From: Nematostella vectensis | Lineage: Eukaryota; Cnidaria; Anthozoa; Actiniaria; Edwardsiidae | Reading direction: 5' to 3' | DNA length: 64,000 nt | Assembly: GCF_932526225.1 (NCBI RefSeq) | Contig: NC_064043.1 | Coordinates: 15,188,085 to 15,252,084, forward strand | Shown: one piece after another, positions 42,201 through 51,700 of the stretch | Numbering within the stretch: position 1 is the stretch's first letter | How the letters are laid out: every line of letters begins with the position of its first letter | Notes under the pieces: generated by a model | Told to the model about the DNA's origin: nothing | The model's input: the letters and a program-made list of their open reading frames with translations, nothing else | Database searches by the model: none | Program-made: the position numbers and the translations under genes

Positions 42201-44934
42201 TTAGAAAAGACTGTACCATCTTTATTGAAAATGCCTACTGTACACTCACAAATGTCAACAGTCTGGAGAAGTCCATACCTCAGTCAGTCACATGTGAAGT
42301 AGAAATTCTAGACATTTGTTTATTTTTGTTAATTTTTATTTAGGAGCAACATAAAATCTTCCAATTAGATATGGAATCTATGTGAAAACCTACGAGAAAA
42401 AAAGTTAAGTTGCACTGCACTGGTTAAACCAGCAAAGGTAAAAAATTCAACTAAATACTAAGATTGTTATACACAAGAACTGGAAGAACTATGAACTGTA
42501 AAAAATATATCCATGTAACATAATTCAATTATTTCAATTTGTGCAAGTTTAAAATTTTGACCAAGTAATACTCTGCAACCCATACATGGTATTATCCATA
42601 GTTTAATGCAATCTAATGTGTCCAAAAAATCAAATGTCTATTTTTTAATTAAATACAGAAAAAAATAAACACTGATAGATCATTTTATTTTTCATGATGT
42701 TGCGGTTAAAAGACAGGTCCTTATTTTACAATAATTACAAGTGCCTTATACAGACATTGCAGAAAAATTGAATATCAAGAATGTCTAGTGAGTCCTTGAG
42801 AATACATATTATAAATACAATTTTCAAGGGTATGTTATTAGCAAGAACATACATGCGTGATTTTGTACATTTCCGTCTCAAGTTCTTTAATCCAACGTGT
42901 TGACTATAGCGCCCATATTGCACATTTTTGCGATGGTTGTGATAAGTATTCTCAAAAAACAACATTAAAAACAATAATACAAAGCAAAAGTTGGCCTTGC
43001 TGGCTTGCTAATGGGACCTAATCAAATTCAATTAGGCGGCTCATGAGTAAGGGATTTTAATAATTTCTTGGGGCTGTGTAAATACAACGCTTCGGTCCCA
43101 AAAGCTCTGACTAAACAGTGCAAAGTTTCGAACTCACGCGGACTGGTATTCTATAAAAAAAACTGCGAAATGGTATTCTATATTTTTGTAGAAATGATTG
43201 ATAAAATTCCTTTGTGATCCTCAACAGATAGTTGAGTGTTTAATACTTGGTTAAATTTCTTAGTCTTGTCTTTCCACAGCTATCTTTTAAATTTCTCGAG
43301 TCGATGCAAAATTCAAGCACAACAAACAATAGGATAAAATTTCTCCAGATATGCATAGGGTGGCTACCTTTCGCTTTTTTGTGATCACAAGCCATGATTT
43401 GCTCAGGAAAATGCATAACTAATATAAAATCTCACACATTTAATATGAGTTAGCTTCAGTTGTTTTCTCGAGGTTGAGTATGATTATCGTCGGAAATCTA
43501 AACGGGAATGTAAACCATAGTTTTACCAAACAGCTAGCTATAGTTTCACGGCCACGTGAATTCTATTTTGACAAACTTCTTGTCGGTTAAACTTCAATAG
43601 CTTCCAATAAAATCACTAATAAACTGGAACTTATCAAATACTGTGGATGAGTATAGGCAATATCGAAACGACAATAAAAGTTTGATGGCGTTTTCAGCCT
43701 GGTATTTTAGAAGCACGGATGGCGTTCAAATCGAGTGGATTCGATTGGAAATGTCATGTACATATGGGAGCGAATTTTGATGAGATAGGACAGTAAGAGT
43801 TGTCCAAAATGGATGGCATACCATGCATAGCTCGGGGATAAAACGACCCATGATACATGCTGTGGCAGACAACAGAACAGGCGAGTTTTGGACACAAGTC
43901 CGTTCAACCAAAACAAACGATAAAACTAGTGCAAGGTAGAACTAGCAAAGTTTGCAGTGCAATGTATGAGTTTCTACAAAGGAAAAAGAGATGCTATGAG
44001 TGGGATAGTTATTTTATATGAATATCATTAATGTTTGCGGTGGAAATCTTTGTACAGAAACAGAAAATAAAGTTTTGTTATCAAGTCATAATCCAACTCG
44101 TTTACTCTATCAGGCCGATGGGTCAACTTAAACCTCACTTAACATCACTCAAATTTTTCCTCGAAAAATCAAGATTCTATGGCTGTTTAGAATTTATCTA
44201 TAAGAGCTCTAACCTGAACAGATTTGCCGGTCATAAAAAAAATTTGACTTGACGACAGAAACGACAAAAATTGTTTCAATTTTGGGACTCCTTAGCCTGG
44301 CAAGTGAAAATAGAGCCAGCTTAAAAGAAAAGCCATCGATTTACTCTAGCCTATTATCACAGGAACTTCCTACTGTGTGGAGACAGATAAAAATAGAGCC
44401 TTCTAGACGGCGAAATATGCCAAAAATCGTGGTAACAGCACTTGTTTACTTCGTTAGGGAAGTTGAATAGTTCTCGCTAGACGCGAGCAAACTTTGGCAC
44501 TGCCATTTCCTGAGGCTCGTTAAAGTAAACACAACTCCGATATAAGTAGTATCTCAGCGAATGTAGCGTCGTTGGTGGTTTTCATACAGCTATGGATTAC
44601 TATAGAATGATTAGTTTCAATACTTGATAGCTTTCCACATCGTTTAAACGACTGCTTCTGCGAACTGGTTGCACTGAATTCATGCAGAACTTTTTCTGAC
44701 TGCACAAGATAGATTGGTTTCTGGTATGTTTCACAAATGCAACCGGCAAATGCACACAAACCGAGTCTAACGACCAACCAACCTCACAGGCACAAAAATA
44801 TGAGAGCTTACCTTCGCAACCCTTAGCTTGGAGTTGAATTCACTGCCTCCATGGAGAGTAAAACCCCACGGTGAGCCACCGGAGAGTTGAATATCGAACG
44901 TTCCCTTGTCATTCGCAGGCATCCGGGCTTCCAT
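27217..44934 (-). CDS. SHROOM: Shroom family protein (PDZ and ASD2)
   Basis: Twelve exons on the minus strand: 44934-44812, 41175-41027, 40819-40499, 38965-38837, 37990-37721, 37145-36907, 36488-36265, 34950-34257, 34118-33458, 31162-29575, 28552-28274, 27498-27217. All junctions are GT-AG and keep phase; the product is ~1,652 aa. Exons 1-2 encode an N-terminal PDZ domain with the loop GGSPWGFTLHGG (~19-30). The middle is long, Ser/Pro-rich and disordered, with LPPPPPVS stretches in exon 10 and several amino-acid repeats. Exons 11-12 (~1467-1645) encode the C-terminal ASD2 coiled coil, with LNKIVLLLLSLTQRM and then LDEEEFADFQYYIDMKTQL. In known Shrooms ASD2 binds Rho kinase, and the protein drives apical constriction by recruiting it to apical actin. 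I did not recognise an ASD1. PDZ plus ASD2 makes the family call secure; exact middle exons could vary by isoform. Confidence 0.9.
27640..28272 (-). repeat. ~31-bp minisatellite starting on the Shroom exon 11 donor
   Basis: On the minus strand the donor gtgagccatgc (from 28273) is continuous with units tgagccatgctttcttgtga + ttggtggggtt. About 20 copies fill most of intron 11. The array units read TTGAGC where the donor has GTGAGC, so they do not reproduce the GT. The forward open frames here are repeat artefacts. Confidence 0.9.
28838..29566 (-). repeat. 30-bp minisatellite next to the Shroom exon 10 donor
   Basis: About 24 units of gtgaatagaaaggcccgcga + ggcgagtgtg (plus strand). On the minus strand the donor gttagttacgcgcg (first base 29574) is followed within about 10 nt by the first unit. 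Because 30 is a multiple of three, every frame stays open across the array, producing long spurious ORFs on both strands, including one that appears fused to exon 10. Confidence 0.9.
29945..30095 (-). repeat. Coding 24-bp repeats in Shroom exon 10
   Basis: About six units of 24 bp encode an 8-residue repeat RRSFQEEN with variants (RTSFEEEN, RDSIEDRS). It is a charged, low-complexity segment in the disordered middle of the protein. Confidence 0.8.
31163..33457 (-). other. Shroom intron 9
   Basis: 2.3-kb intron holding the 32880-33037 hairpin and a GC-rich patch at 32580-32720 (gtaccagggcgtcgcgg onwards) that may be a worn transposon. No other gene recognised. Confidence 0.5.
32880..33037. repeat. 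Near-perfect 70-bp stem hairpin in Shroom intron 9
   Basis: Arms 32880-32949 and 32967-33037 are reverse complements over ~70 bp with only about two differences, separated by a 17-bp loop (tcatcattgtcagacac). It may be a MITE or the source of a long hairpin RNA. No target duplication was resolved. Confidence 0.85.
33510..33760 (-). repeat. Coding 42-bp minisatellite in Shroom exon 9
   Basis: Six units of 42 bp encode a 14-residue repeat of the type ATRHNAWTSSPQSP. The frame is kept, so the array is a polymorphism candidate within the protein. Adjacent to the exon 9 donor (33457) by ~50 bp. Confidence 0.85.
35119..35182. repeat. Short inverted repeat in Shroom intron 7
   Basis: accaaaaactggaattcgac (35119-35138) pairs with gtcgaattccagtttttggt (35163-35182), a perfect 20-bp stem with a 24-bp loop. 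A similar ctggaatccgg / ccggattccag pair occurs near 63540-63582. Confidence 0.8.
35244..35445. mobile_element. ~200-bp MITE in Shroom intron 7
   Basis: Terminal inverted repeats of about 26 bp match imperfectly: gccttttgcacactagcgac at the left and the complement of gtaactagtgtgcaccaggc at the right. The interior repeats acgacataa in both orientations. No coding capacity. Confidence 0.6.
35570..35669. mobile_element. ~100-bp hairpin element in Shroom intron 7
   Basis: gttatttcacggtt...cgatttttatt pairs with aataaaaatcg...aaccgtgaaataac, making one long imperfect hairpin. Next to the preceding MITE; probably a separate short non-autonomous element. Confidence 0.65.
36089..36240. repeat. ~39-bp tandem repeat beside the Shroom exon 7 donor
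   Basis: Three to four units of tttttattcactcgttgttt + tgtatcaaaagaactttcag lie 25 bp beyond the exon 7 donor (36264). A related fragment (gaactttcagatataaaaca) recurs at ~35710. Confidence 0.75.
37125..37328 (-). repeat. Three-copy 68-bp repeat spanning the Shroom exon 6 acceptor
   Basis: Copies start at 37125, 37193 and 37261 (gatttgttctgctgctctgg...). On the minus strand each contains tttcctcag followed by the first ~21 nt of exon 6. The copy nearest the exon body is the real acceptor (exon start 37145); the two upstream copies are intact decoys. Confidence 0.9.
37991..40498 (-). other. Shroom introns 3 and 4
   Basis: Apart from exon 4 (38965-38837) this is AT-rich intron. No repeats, transposon ends or extra exons were recognised. 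Confidence 0.4.
41176..44811 (-). other. Shroom intron 1
   Basis: 3.6-kb AT-rich first intron inside the PDZ coding region. I found no array, transposon or additional exon. It is a reasonable place for enhancers but nothing in the sequence shows one. Confidence 0.4.
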
Positions 44935-45485
44935 TATTCTTTAACGGCACCCTGTGAAAGATTTGACGGAACAGCGGCCATGACAACACATTGAAAAACA
45001 GGCTTTGGCCGCTTTGAGGCGATCGGTTAAAAACAAAGTTCTAAAACTGCGCAAAATATGTACATGCTAATAACGCTTGGAGTTGATCATTCGTTCGCTT
45101 TGCTAAAATTATAATCACACACCCTTGCGCGAGGACGAGGCTAACAAGACCGCTGACACATTGAAGTCTGTCGCACTACATATTACAAGCGTTTTGATTG
45201 GTAGAAGCATTTGAGATTCTCAACAGACTAATTGCAAGTCGTGTTATATCCAAAGCAATGATTTGCCGGAAGTTTTCAGTGTTTCGTCTTATTTTAGACA
45301 AACAAAGAAAATATACAGATACCGGGTATAGGAACATTCCATCCAGTTGTATTAGCGCAATTGTAATAAGCAAAAATTGAAAACTTTTGAGGAAACAAAC
45401 AAATCTAGTTTCCATTCTTTTTATCCGGGTCCTGACGTCATCTCTGTTTTCGCGGGAAACTTGCTTCCAAAATAATCCAAGCAAC
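44935..45485. promoter_or_regulatory. Divergent promoter region, Shroom (-) and DCTD (+)
   Basis: Only 551 bp separate the two start codons, on opposite strands. No TATA box stands out for either gene. The shared interval must hold both 5' UTRs and probably both core promoters, unless either gene has an upstream non-coding exon. Confidence 0.55.
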
Positions 45486-48061
45486 ATGGCAACCCCGAGA
45501 CTTCGTAAAAGAAAGGTTTTGGATTGTAGTCTTGAGGAAAATGGAGTGACAGAAAACGGTAACGGCATAGAGCCAGAGACTGATGAATCTACTTGCAAGA
45601 AATTGACAAAGAGAACGGATTATATTTCGTGGGATGACTATTTCATGTCTGTAGCGTTCCTCTCTGCCCAGCGAAGCAAGGATCCCTCATCGCAAGTGGG
45701 GGCTTGCATAGTGAACAAGGAACGCAAGATCGTGGGGATAGGGTACAATGGCATGCCGAATGGATGCAGCGATGACGAACTACCGTGGAACAGACATGCT
45801 GATGACGAGTTAGATACAAAATACCCCTACGGTAATATATCATTTGCTTCTTCTTAAAATATATGACAATAGTATACAAATAGTAAGTAAGTATATGAGT
45901 TATCTTATTTCTGGATTCTGTCCAAAGAATTTAGCTCCCTCTCCCTCCCCAACCAACTTATCTTTATTTGGCAACCATTTACATACAAATTGCAGCATTT
46001 ACATACAAGTTGCAACCATTTACATACAAGTTGCAACCATTTACACACAAGTTGTAACCATTTACATACAAGTTGCAACCATTTACACACAAGTTGTAAC
46101 CATTTACATACAAGTTGCAACCATTTACACAAGTTGCAACCATTTACACACAAGTTGCAACCATTTACATACAAGTTGCAACCATTTACACAAGTTGCAA
46201 CCATTTACACACAAGTTGCAACCATTTACACACAAGTTGCAACCATTTACACACAAGTTGCAACCATTTACATACAAGTTGCAACCATCTACATACAAAT
46301 TGCAACCATTCACACACAAGTTGCAACCATTTACATACAAGTTGCAACCATTTACACACAAGTTGCAACCATTTACACACAAGTTGCAACCATTTACACA
46401 CAAGTTGCAACCATTTACACACAAGTTGCAACCATCTAGATACAAGTTGCAACCATCTAGATACAAGTTGCAACCATTTACACACAAGTTGCAACCATTT
46501 ACACACAAGTTGCAACCATTTACACACAAGTTGCAACCATTTACACACAAGTTGCAACCATTTACATACAAGTTGCAACCATTTACACACAAGTTGCAAC
46601 CATTTACACACAAGTTGCAACCATTTACACACAAGTTGCAACCATCTAGATGCAAGAATAACCTTGGGAGAGCACTAGCTTTGCATTATAAATCTTCTGT
46701 CTGCTTTTCCTTTTCCCTTGTATGGCCCTGCATCCCAACCAGTGCATTTAACACTGACACAAGCGCCCTTTTACAGTTTGCCATGCAGAGATGAATGCAA
46801 TCTTGAACAAGAACTCTGCAGATGTCAAAGGATGTACTGTCTATGTTGCCCTCTTCCCTTGCAATGAATGTAGTAAGATCATAATACAAGCTGGACTCAA
46901 GGAAGTTGTGTTTGTGTCTGATAAGTACCATGACAAGCCATCCATGAAGGCATCAAGAAGACTTCTGGACCTCGCTGGTGTTAAGTACAGGTATGCCCCC
47001 CCCTCCCCAATACAAAGCACCCCATTATAATGTGTGTGTGTTTGTTGGGGAGGGATGTATACCAAGAAATTGACTTAAGTGTGGGAAATTCAGCCATTCC
47101 AGCTCCCCCATCTGTCTTGTGTATTTTTTTTAGCTGCTCTGCTGTTACAGCACAAGACAGCTTGAGTGTAAGGCTCATAAATTCCTACCCAGTTATAACC
47201 TAGATAAACTGTAGAGAAGGATGGTTTTCAGATGGGCATGGAATTTTAATGTCAGTCTATCAAGTATAATAACACCCAGAAAAGTATTTGGCCAAAAAAA
47301 AAACTCCAAACATTGTGCAGCTTCCAATAATGATACATGTGGAGCAATTTGATAACGGGATAATTACTTGGGGGGGGGGGGGGGGGTGGGCGGGGGCACA
47401 ACCACTCCCCTGGGTCGCCAAAAAGTGGGTCATTTCTTATTGGTGGAGTGTAAATAGGACCATCTTTTTCCCATATGATAACTATGACTGCACACCCCCA
47501 TAGAATCCTGGGTATTCACCTGATAACTCTTAGAGCTAGTTACTATGATAACTATGACTGCACACCCCCATAGAATCCTGGGTATTCACCTGATAACTCT
47601 TAGAGCTAGTTACTATGATAACTATGACTGCACACCCCCATAGAATCCTGGGTATTCACCTGATGACTCTTAGAGCTAGTTACTATGATAACTATGACTG
47701 CACACCCCCATAGAATCCTGGGTATTCACCTGATGACTCTTAGAGCTAGTTACTATGATAACTATGACTGCACACCCCCATAGAATCCTGGGTATTCACC
47801 TGATAACTCTTAGAGCTAGTTACTATGATAACTATGACTGCACACCCCCATAGAATCCTGGGTATTCACCTGATAACTCTTAGAGCTAGTTACCATAAAG
47901 GTACAGTAGTTTTACTTGGACTATTTAAGTCCTCTTAATTTTTTAATTTAAAATTTTTAGAAAGACTGATATATTTATGATCTTTCATTCCCAGGCAATA
48001 CAAGCCAAGTATGGAAAAAATAGTAATTGATTTTAACAGCATTGATGGGAAGAAGAACTGA
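45486..48061 (+). CDS. DCTD: Deoxycytidylate (dCMP) deaminase
   Basis: Three exons, 45486-45831, 46777-46990 and 47995-48061, joined in phases 1 and 2, give 208 aa. The enzyme deaminates dCMP to dUMP, feeding thymidylate synthesis in the cytosol. The zinc site is complete: CHAEMNAI in exon 2 supplies the His and the catalytic Glu, and PCNEC supplies two Cys. Upstream, SSQVGACIV and [16 protein letters not shown] are typical of the dCMP deaminase family, including its substrate pocket. The protein is about 30 residues longer than usual at the N-terminus, a Lys/Glu-rich extension of no known role. The N-terminus [10 protein letters not shown] could be a nuclear signal. It is divergent from Shroom and convergent with RED. 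Both introns contain minisatellites. Confidence is high. Confidence 0.95.
45976..46652. repeat. 21-bp minisatellite in DCTD intron 1
   Basis: About 32 units of gcaaccatttacacacaagt + t, with variants (catacaag, ctagatacaag) and occasional 17-bp short units. It begins ~145 bp after the donor and ends ~125 bp before the acceptor, so it does not touch a splice site. Since 21 is a multiple of three, it yields long artefactual ORFs on both strands. Confidence 0.95.
47484..47893. repeat. Six-copy 70-bp repeat in DCTD intron 2
   Basis: Units tatgataactatgactgcac + acccccatagaatcctgggt + attcacctgataactcttag + agctagttac, nearly identical, differing only at gataac/gatgac. A G-run (~47370) precedes the array. 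Confidence 0.95.
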
Positions 48062-48135
48062 GAATACAAGCCAAGTATAGAAAAAAATAGTAATTGATTT
48101 TATTAGCAGTATTGATGGGAAGGAAAGCTGAGAAA
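48062..48135 (+). repeat. Degenerate tandem copy of the DCTD terminal exon
   Basis: Directly after the stop codon the exon 3 sequence recurs: aatacaagccaagtatagaa... to gatgggaaggaaagctgag. The copy has small insertions that break the reading frame, and lacks its own acceptor, so it lies in the 3' UTR. Confidence 0.9.
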
Positions 48136-48446
48136 CTTTTCAGAATTGGATTTTTTTAAATTATAGGACCTTAAATTATTTTCTGTGTGAATCGAAAATT
48201 ACTTTATATATAAGGCAAATGCGATTGGCAAATGGCAGTTCTACGACCGAAAGTAACCATGCGTCTCGAAGAATATGGATACATCAAAACAATTATCCAT
48301 TAAAGGTTACCAATGCTTGGCTCTGACATTGCTGGACTTTATTTAACACCTTTAATTTTACGAATAATTAATACCCATAAGCCATTCGCCATTTGCATGA
48401 CAACCTTTTGTGAAATAGGTGTATTGTATGTTTTGAAATTAAAAAA

Positions 48447-48457
48447 AATAAAATAAA
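48447..48457 (+). terminator. Polyadenylation signals of DCTD
   Basis: Two overlapping AATAAA hexamers (48447-48452 and 48452-48457) lie ~390 bp after the stop. Confidence 0.6.
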
Positions 48458-48478
48458 TACAAGACATATGCATTGTCA

Positions 48479-48493
48479 TTTATTGCCTTTATT
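48479..48493 (-). terminator. Polyadenylation signals of RED/IK
   Basis: Minus-strand AATAAA at 48484-48479 and 48493-48488, about 240 bp beyond the RED stop at 48728. They sit within 40 bp of the DCTD signals on the other strand, so the two mRNAs probably overlap slightly at their 3' ends. Confidence 0.6.
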
Positions 48494-48727
48494 TGATTAA
48501 AATGTGATGATCTTGCCTATTTTACAAGGATGGCACAAATTAATGCAGTATTACCGTGGGCATGAAAATAGCCTTGGGAGCTTGCTCTCCCAACAGAAAA
48601 GATCCAAGAAAAAACAACCATACTACAGTGTAGGAAAGAATATTTCAGACCTTGATAACCCAGTAGCCATGAGTAAGCCCACTACATGTGCCCAGTCACT
48701 AACAACAGTACACTCATGCTGGAGTAT

Positions 48728-51700
48728 TTAGAAATGCTTCGCTCGTTTTCCTCCACTTTCACCATCTCTGTGATAAATAAAAAAAAAAAACAATTGCTAA
48801 CTTACTAACTGTGTGAAGTGGTACAGGTGGTGGTCATGTGATACAGATGATGGTCATGTGATACAGGTGGTGGTCATGTGATACAGATGGTGGTCATGTG
48901 ATACAGATGGACATGTGATACAGATGGTGGTCATGTGATACAGATAGACATGTGATACAGATGGACATGTGATACATATGGACATGTGATACAGATGGTG
49001 GTCATGATAAAGATGATAGTCATGATACAGATGGTCATGTGATACAGATGATGGTCATGATACAGATGATGGTCTTGTGATACAGATCGTCATGTGATAC
49101 AAATGGTCATGTGATACAGATGATGGTCATGTGATACAGATGGTCATGTGATACAGATGATCATGTGATACATATGGACATGTGATACAGATGGTGGTCA
49201 TGTGATACAGATGAAGGTCATGTGGTACAGATGGTTATGTGATGCCGAAAGATAGCCTTACTATACTTACTCTTCGGACTTGGATTTTGTTGCTAACATC
49301 TATGGAACAAAAGGAGAAAATTGCATAAGTTATCAAATGTCAAATATTTAAACTGACCTTTGTCCTTTAGAGCTTTTATTCATGTGAGATGTCAAAGACC
49401 AGGATATAACCATTACAGGACACACACAGGATACTTACCCTACTGATGCGTTGCCAATCTCTGTCTAACTTGGTCTTCTCATCCTTGGGGCCAGTACGCC
49501 TCGTCTTCCTCCCCTCTGACATTTTGATGCCAAACTGGAAAGCAGCTCTGAAGGGAATGACATGCATTTAAATACAAACCTCATGTTTCAAATCTTAAAA
49601 ATAGCCATAACTTTAAGAGTGTTAATTTGTAATCCATTCAAGAAAAAAACATGAGTAAAACATAGGTACTGCAAAACAGCAATACATCCATTAGGGAAAA
49701 TAAAATAAAAAAATAGGTGGTTAAAACAGTAACTTCTGGTTGACTTACTTGGGTAATGCCTCTCTTGTTTCCATGTAAGAGTTATACTGCTCTTCATCTT
49801 CAAAGTCCCAGCGTTTGATTGGCCCCTTTTTGTTACCCTGGGGATTAGAAATATGACAATAATTGCATATAAGGTTTTCATTCTTTATCAAATGAACATG
49901 CACTGCTGACTAGCAGAGGAGCATGGCTTCAGCAGAGTTTTCTCAGGATTTGGGATAGAAAAGGCTTCCCACCAATAAGTAAGAGTTAATTATTGAGAGC
50001 CGAGGCAATAAGTAATATACAGTACATCCAGAGGCCACAGGCCGGGGGATGTATAAGCTTATTGCTGAAGGCTTGAGGTACAGAAGATTTAGGAGGTACA
50101 GAAGTTAATGTGATACAGATGATGGTCATGTGATACAGATGGACATGTGATACAGATGTTGGTCATGTGATACAGATGGTGGTCATGTGATAGAGATGGT
50201 AGTCATGTGATACAGACAGTCATGTGATACAGATGGTGGTCATGTGATACAGATGGTCATGTGATAGAGATGGTGGTCATGTGATACAGAAGGTGGTCAT
50301 TTGATACAGATGGTAATCATGTGATACATATGGTCATGTGATACTTATGAACATGTTATACAGATGGTGGTCATGTGATACAGATGGTGGGCATGTGATA
50401 AAGACAGTCGTGTGATACAGATGGTGGTCATGTGATACAGATAGTTGTGTGATACAGATGGTGGTTATGTGATACAGATGGTCATGTGATACAGATGGTC
50501 ATGTGATACAGATGGTGGTCATGTGATACAGATGGTGGTCATGTGATACAGATGGTGGTCATGTGATACAGATGGTGATCATGTGACACAGATGGTCATG
50601 TGATATATAGATGGACATGTTATACAGATGGTGGTCATGTGATACAGATGGACATATGATACAGATGGACATGTGATACAGATGGTGGTCATGTGATACA
50701 GATGGTGGTCATGTGATCCAGATGGTGGTCATGTGATACAGATGGTGGTCATGTGATACAGATGGTGGTCATGTGATCCAGATGGCGGTCATGTGATCCA
50801 GATGGCGGTCATGTGATACATTTGGCGGTCATGTGATACAGATGGTGGTCATGTGATACAGATGGTCATGTGATACAGATGGTGGTCATGTGATACAGAT
50901 GGTGGTCATGTAATACAGATGGTGGTCATGTGATACAGATGGTGGTCATGTGATACAGACGGTCATGTGATACAGATGGTGGTCATGTGATAGAGACGGT
51001 CATGTGATACAGATGGTGGTCATGTGATACAGACGGTCATGTGATACAGATGGTTATGTTATACAGATGGTGGTTATGTTATACAGATGGTGGTCATGTG
51101 ATACAGATGGTGGTCATGTGATTCAGATGGTCATGTGATGCAGATGGTGGTCATGTGATACAGATGGTGATCATGTGATACAGATGATGGTCATGTGATA
51201 CAGATGGTCATGTGATACAGATGGTGGTCATGTGATACAGATGGTGGTCATGTGATCCAGATGGTGGTCATGTGATACAGACGGTCATGTGATACAGATG
51301 GTTATGTTATACAGATGGTGGTTATGTTATACAGATGGTGGTCATGTGATACAGATGGTGGTCATGTGATTCAGATGGTCATGTGATGCAGATGGTGGTC
51401 ATGTGATACAGATGGTGATCATGTGATACAGATGATGGTCATGTGATACAGATGGTCATGTGATACAGATAGTGGTTATGTGATGCAGATGGTGGTTATG
51501 TGATACAGATGGTGGTTATGTGATATAGATGGTGGTTATGTGATACAGATGGTGGTCATGTGATGCAGATGGTGGTCATGTGATACAGATAGTGGTCATG
51601 TGATGCAGATGGTGGTCATGTGATGCAGATGGTGGTCATGTGATACAGATAGTGGTCATGTGATACAGATGGTGGTCATGTGATACAGATGGTGGTCATG

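Noticed and set aside
45844-46794. ORFs of up to 316 codons in DCTD intron 1
   Set aside because: Period-21 repeat translation inside an intron bounded by in-phase deaminase exons.
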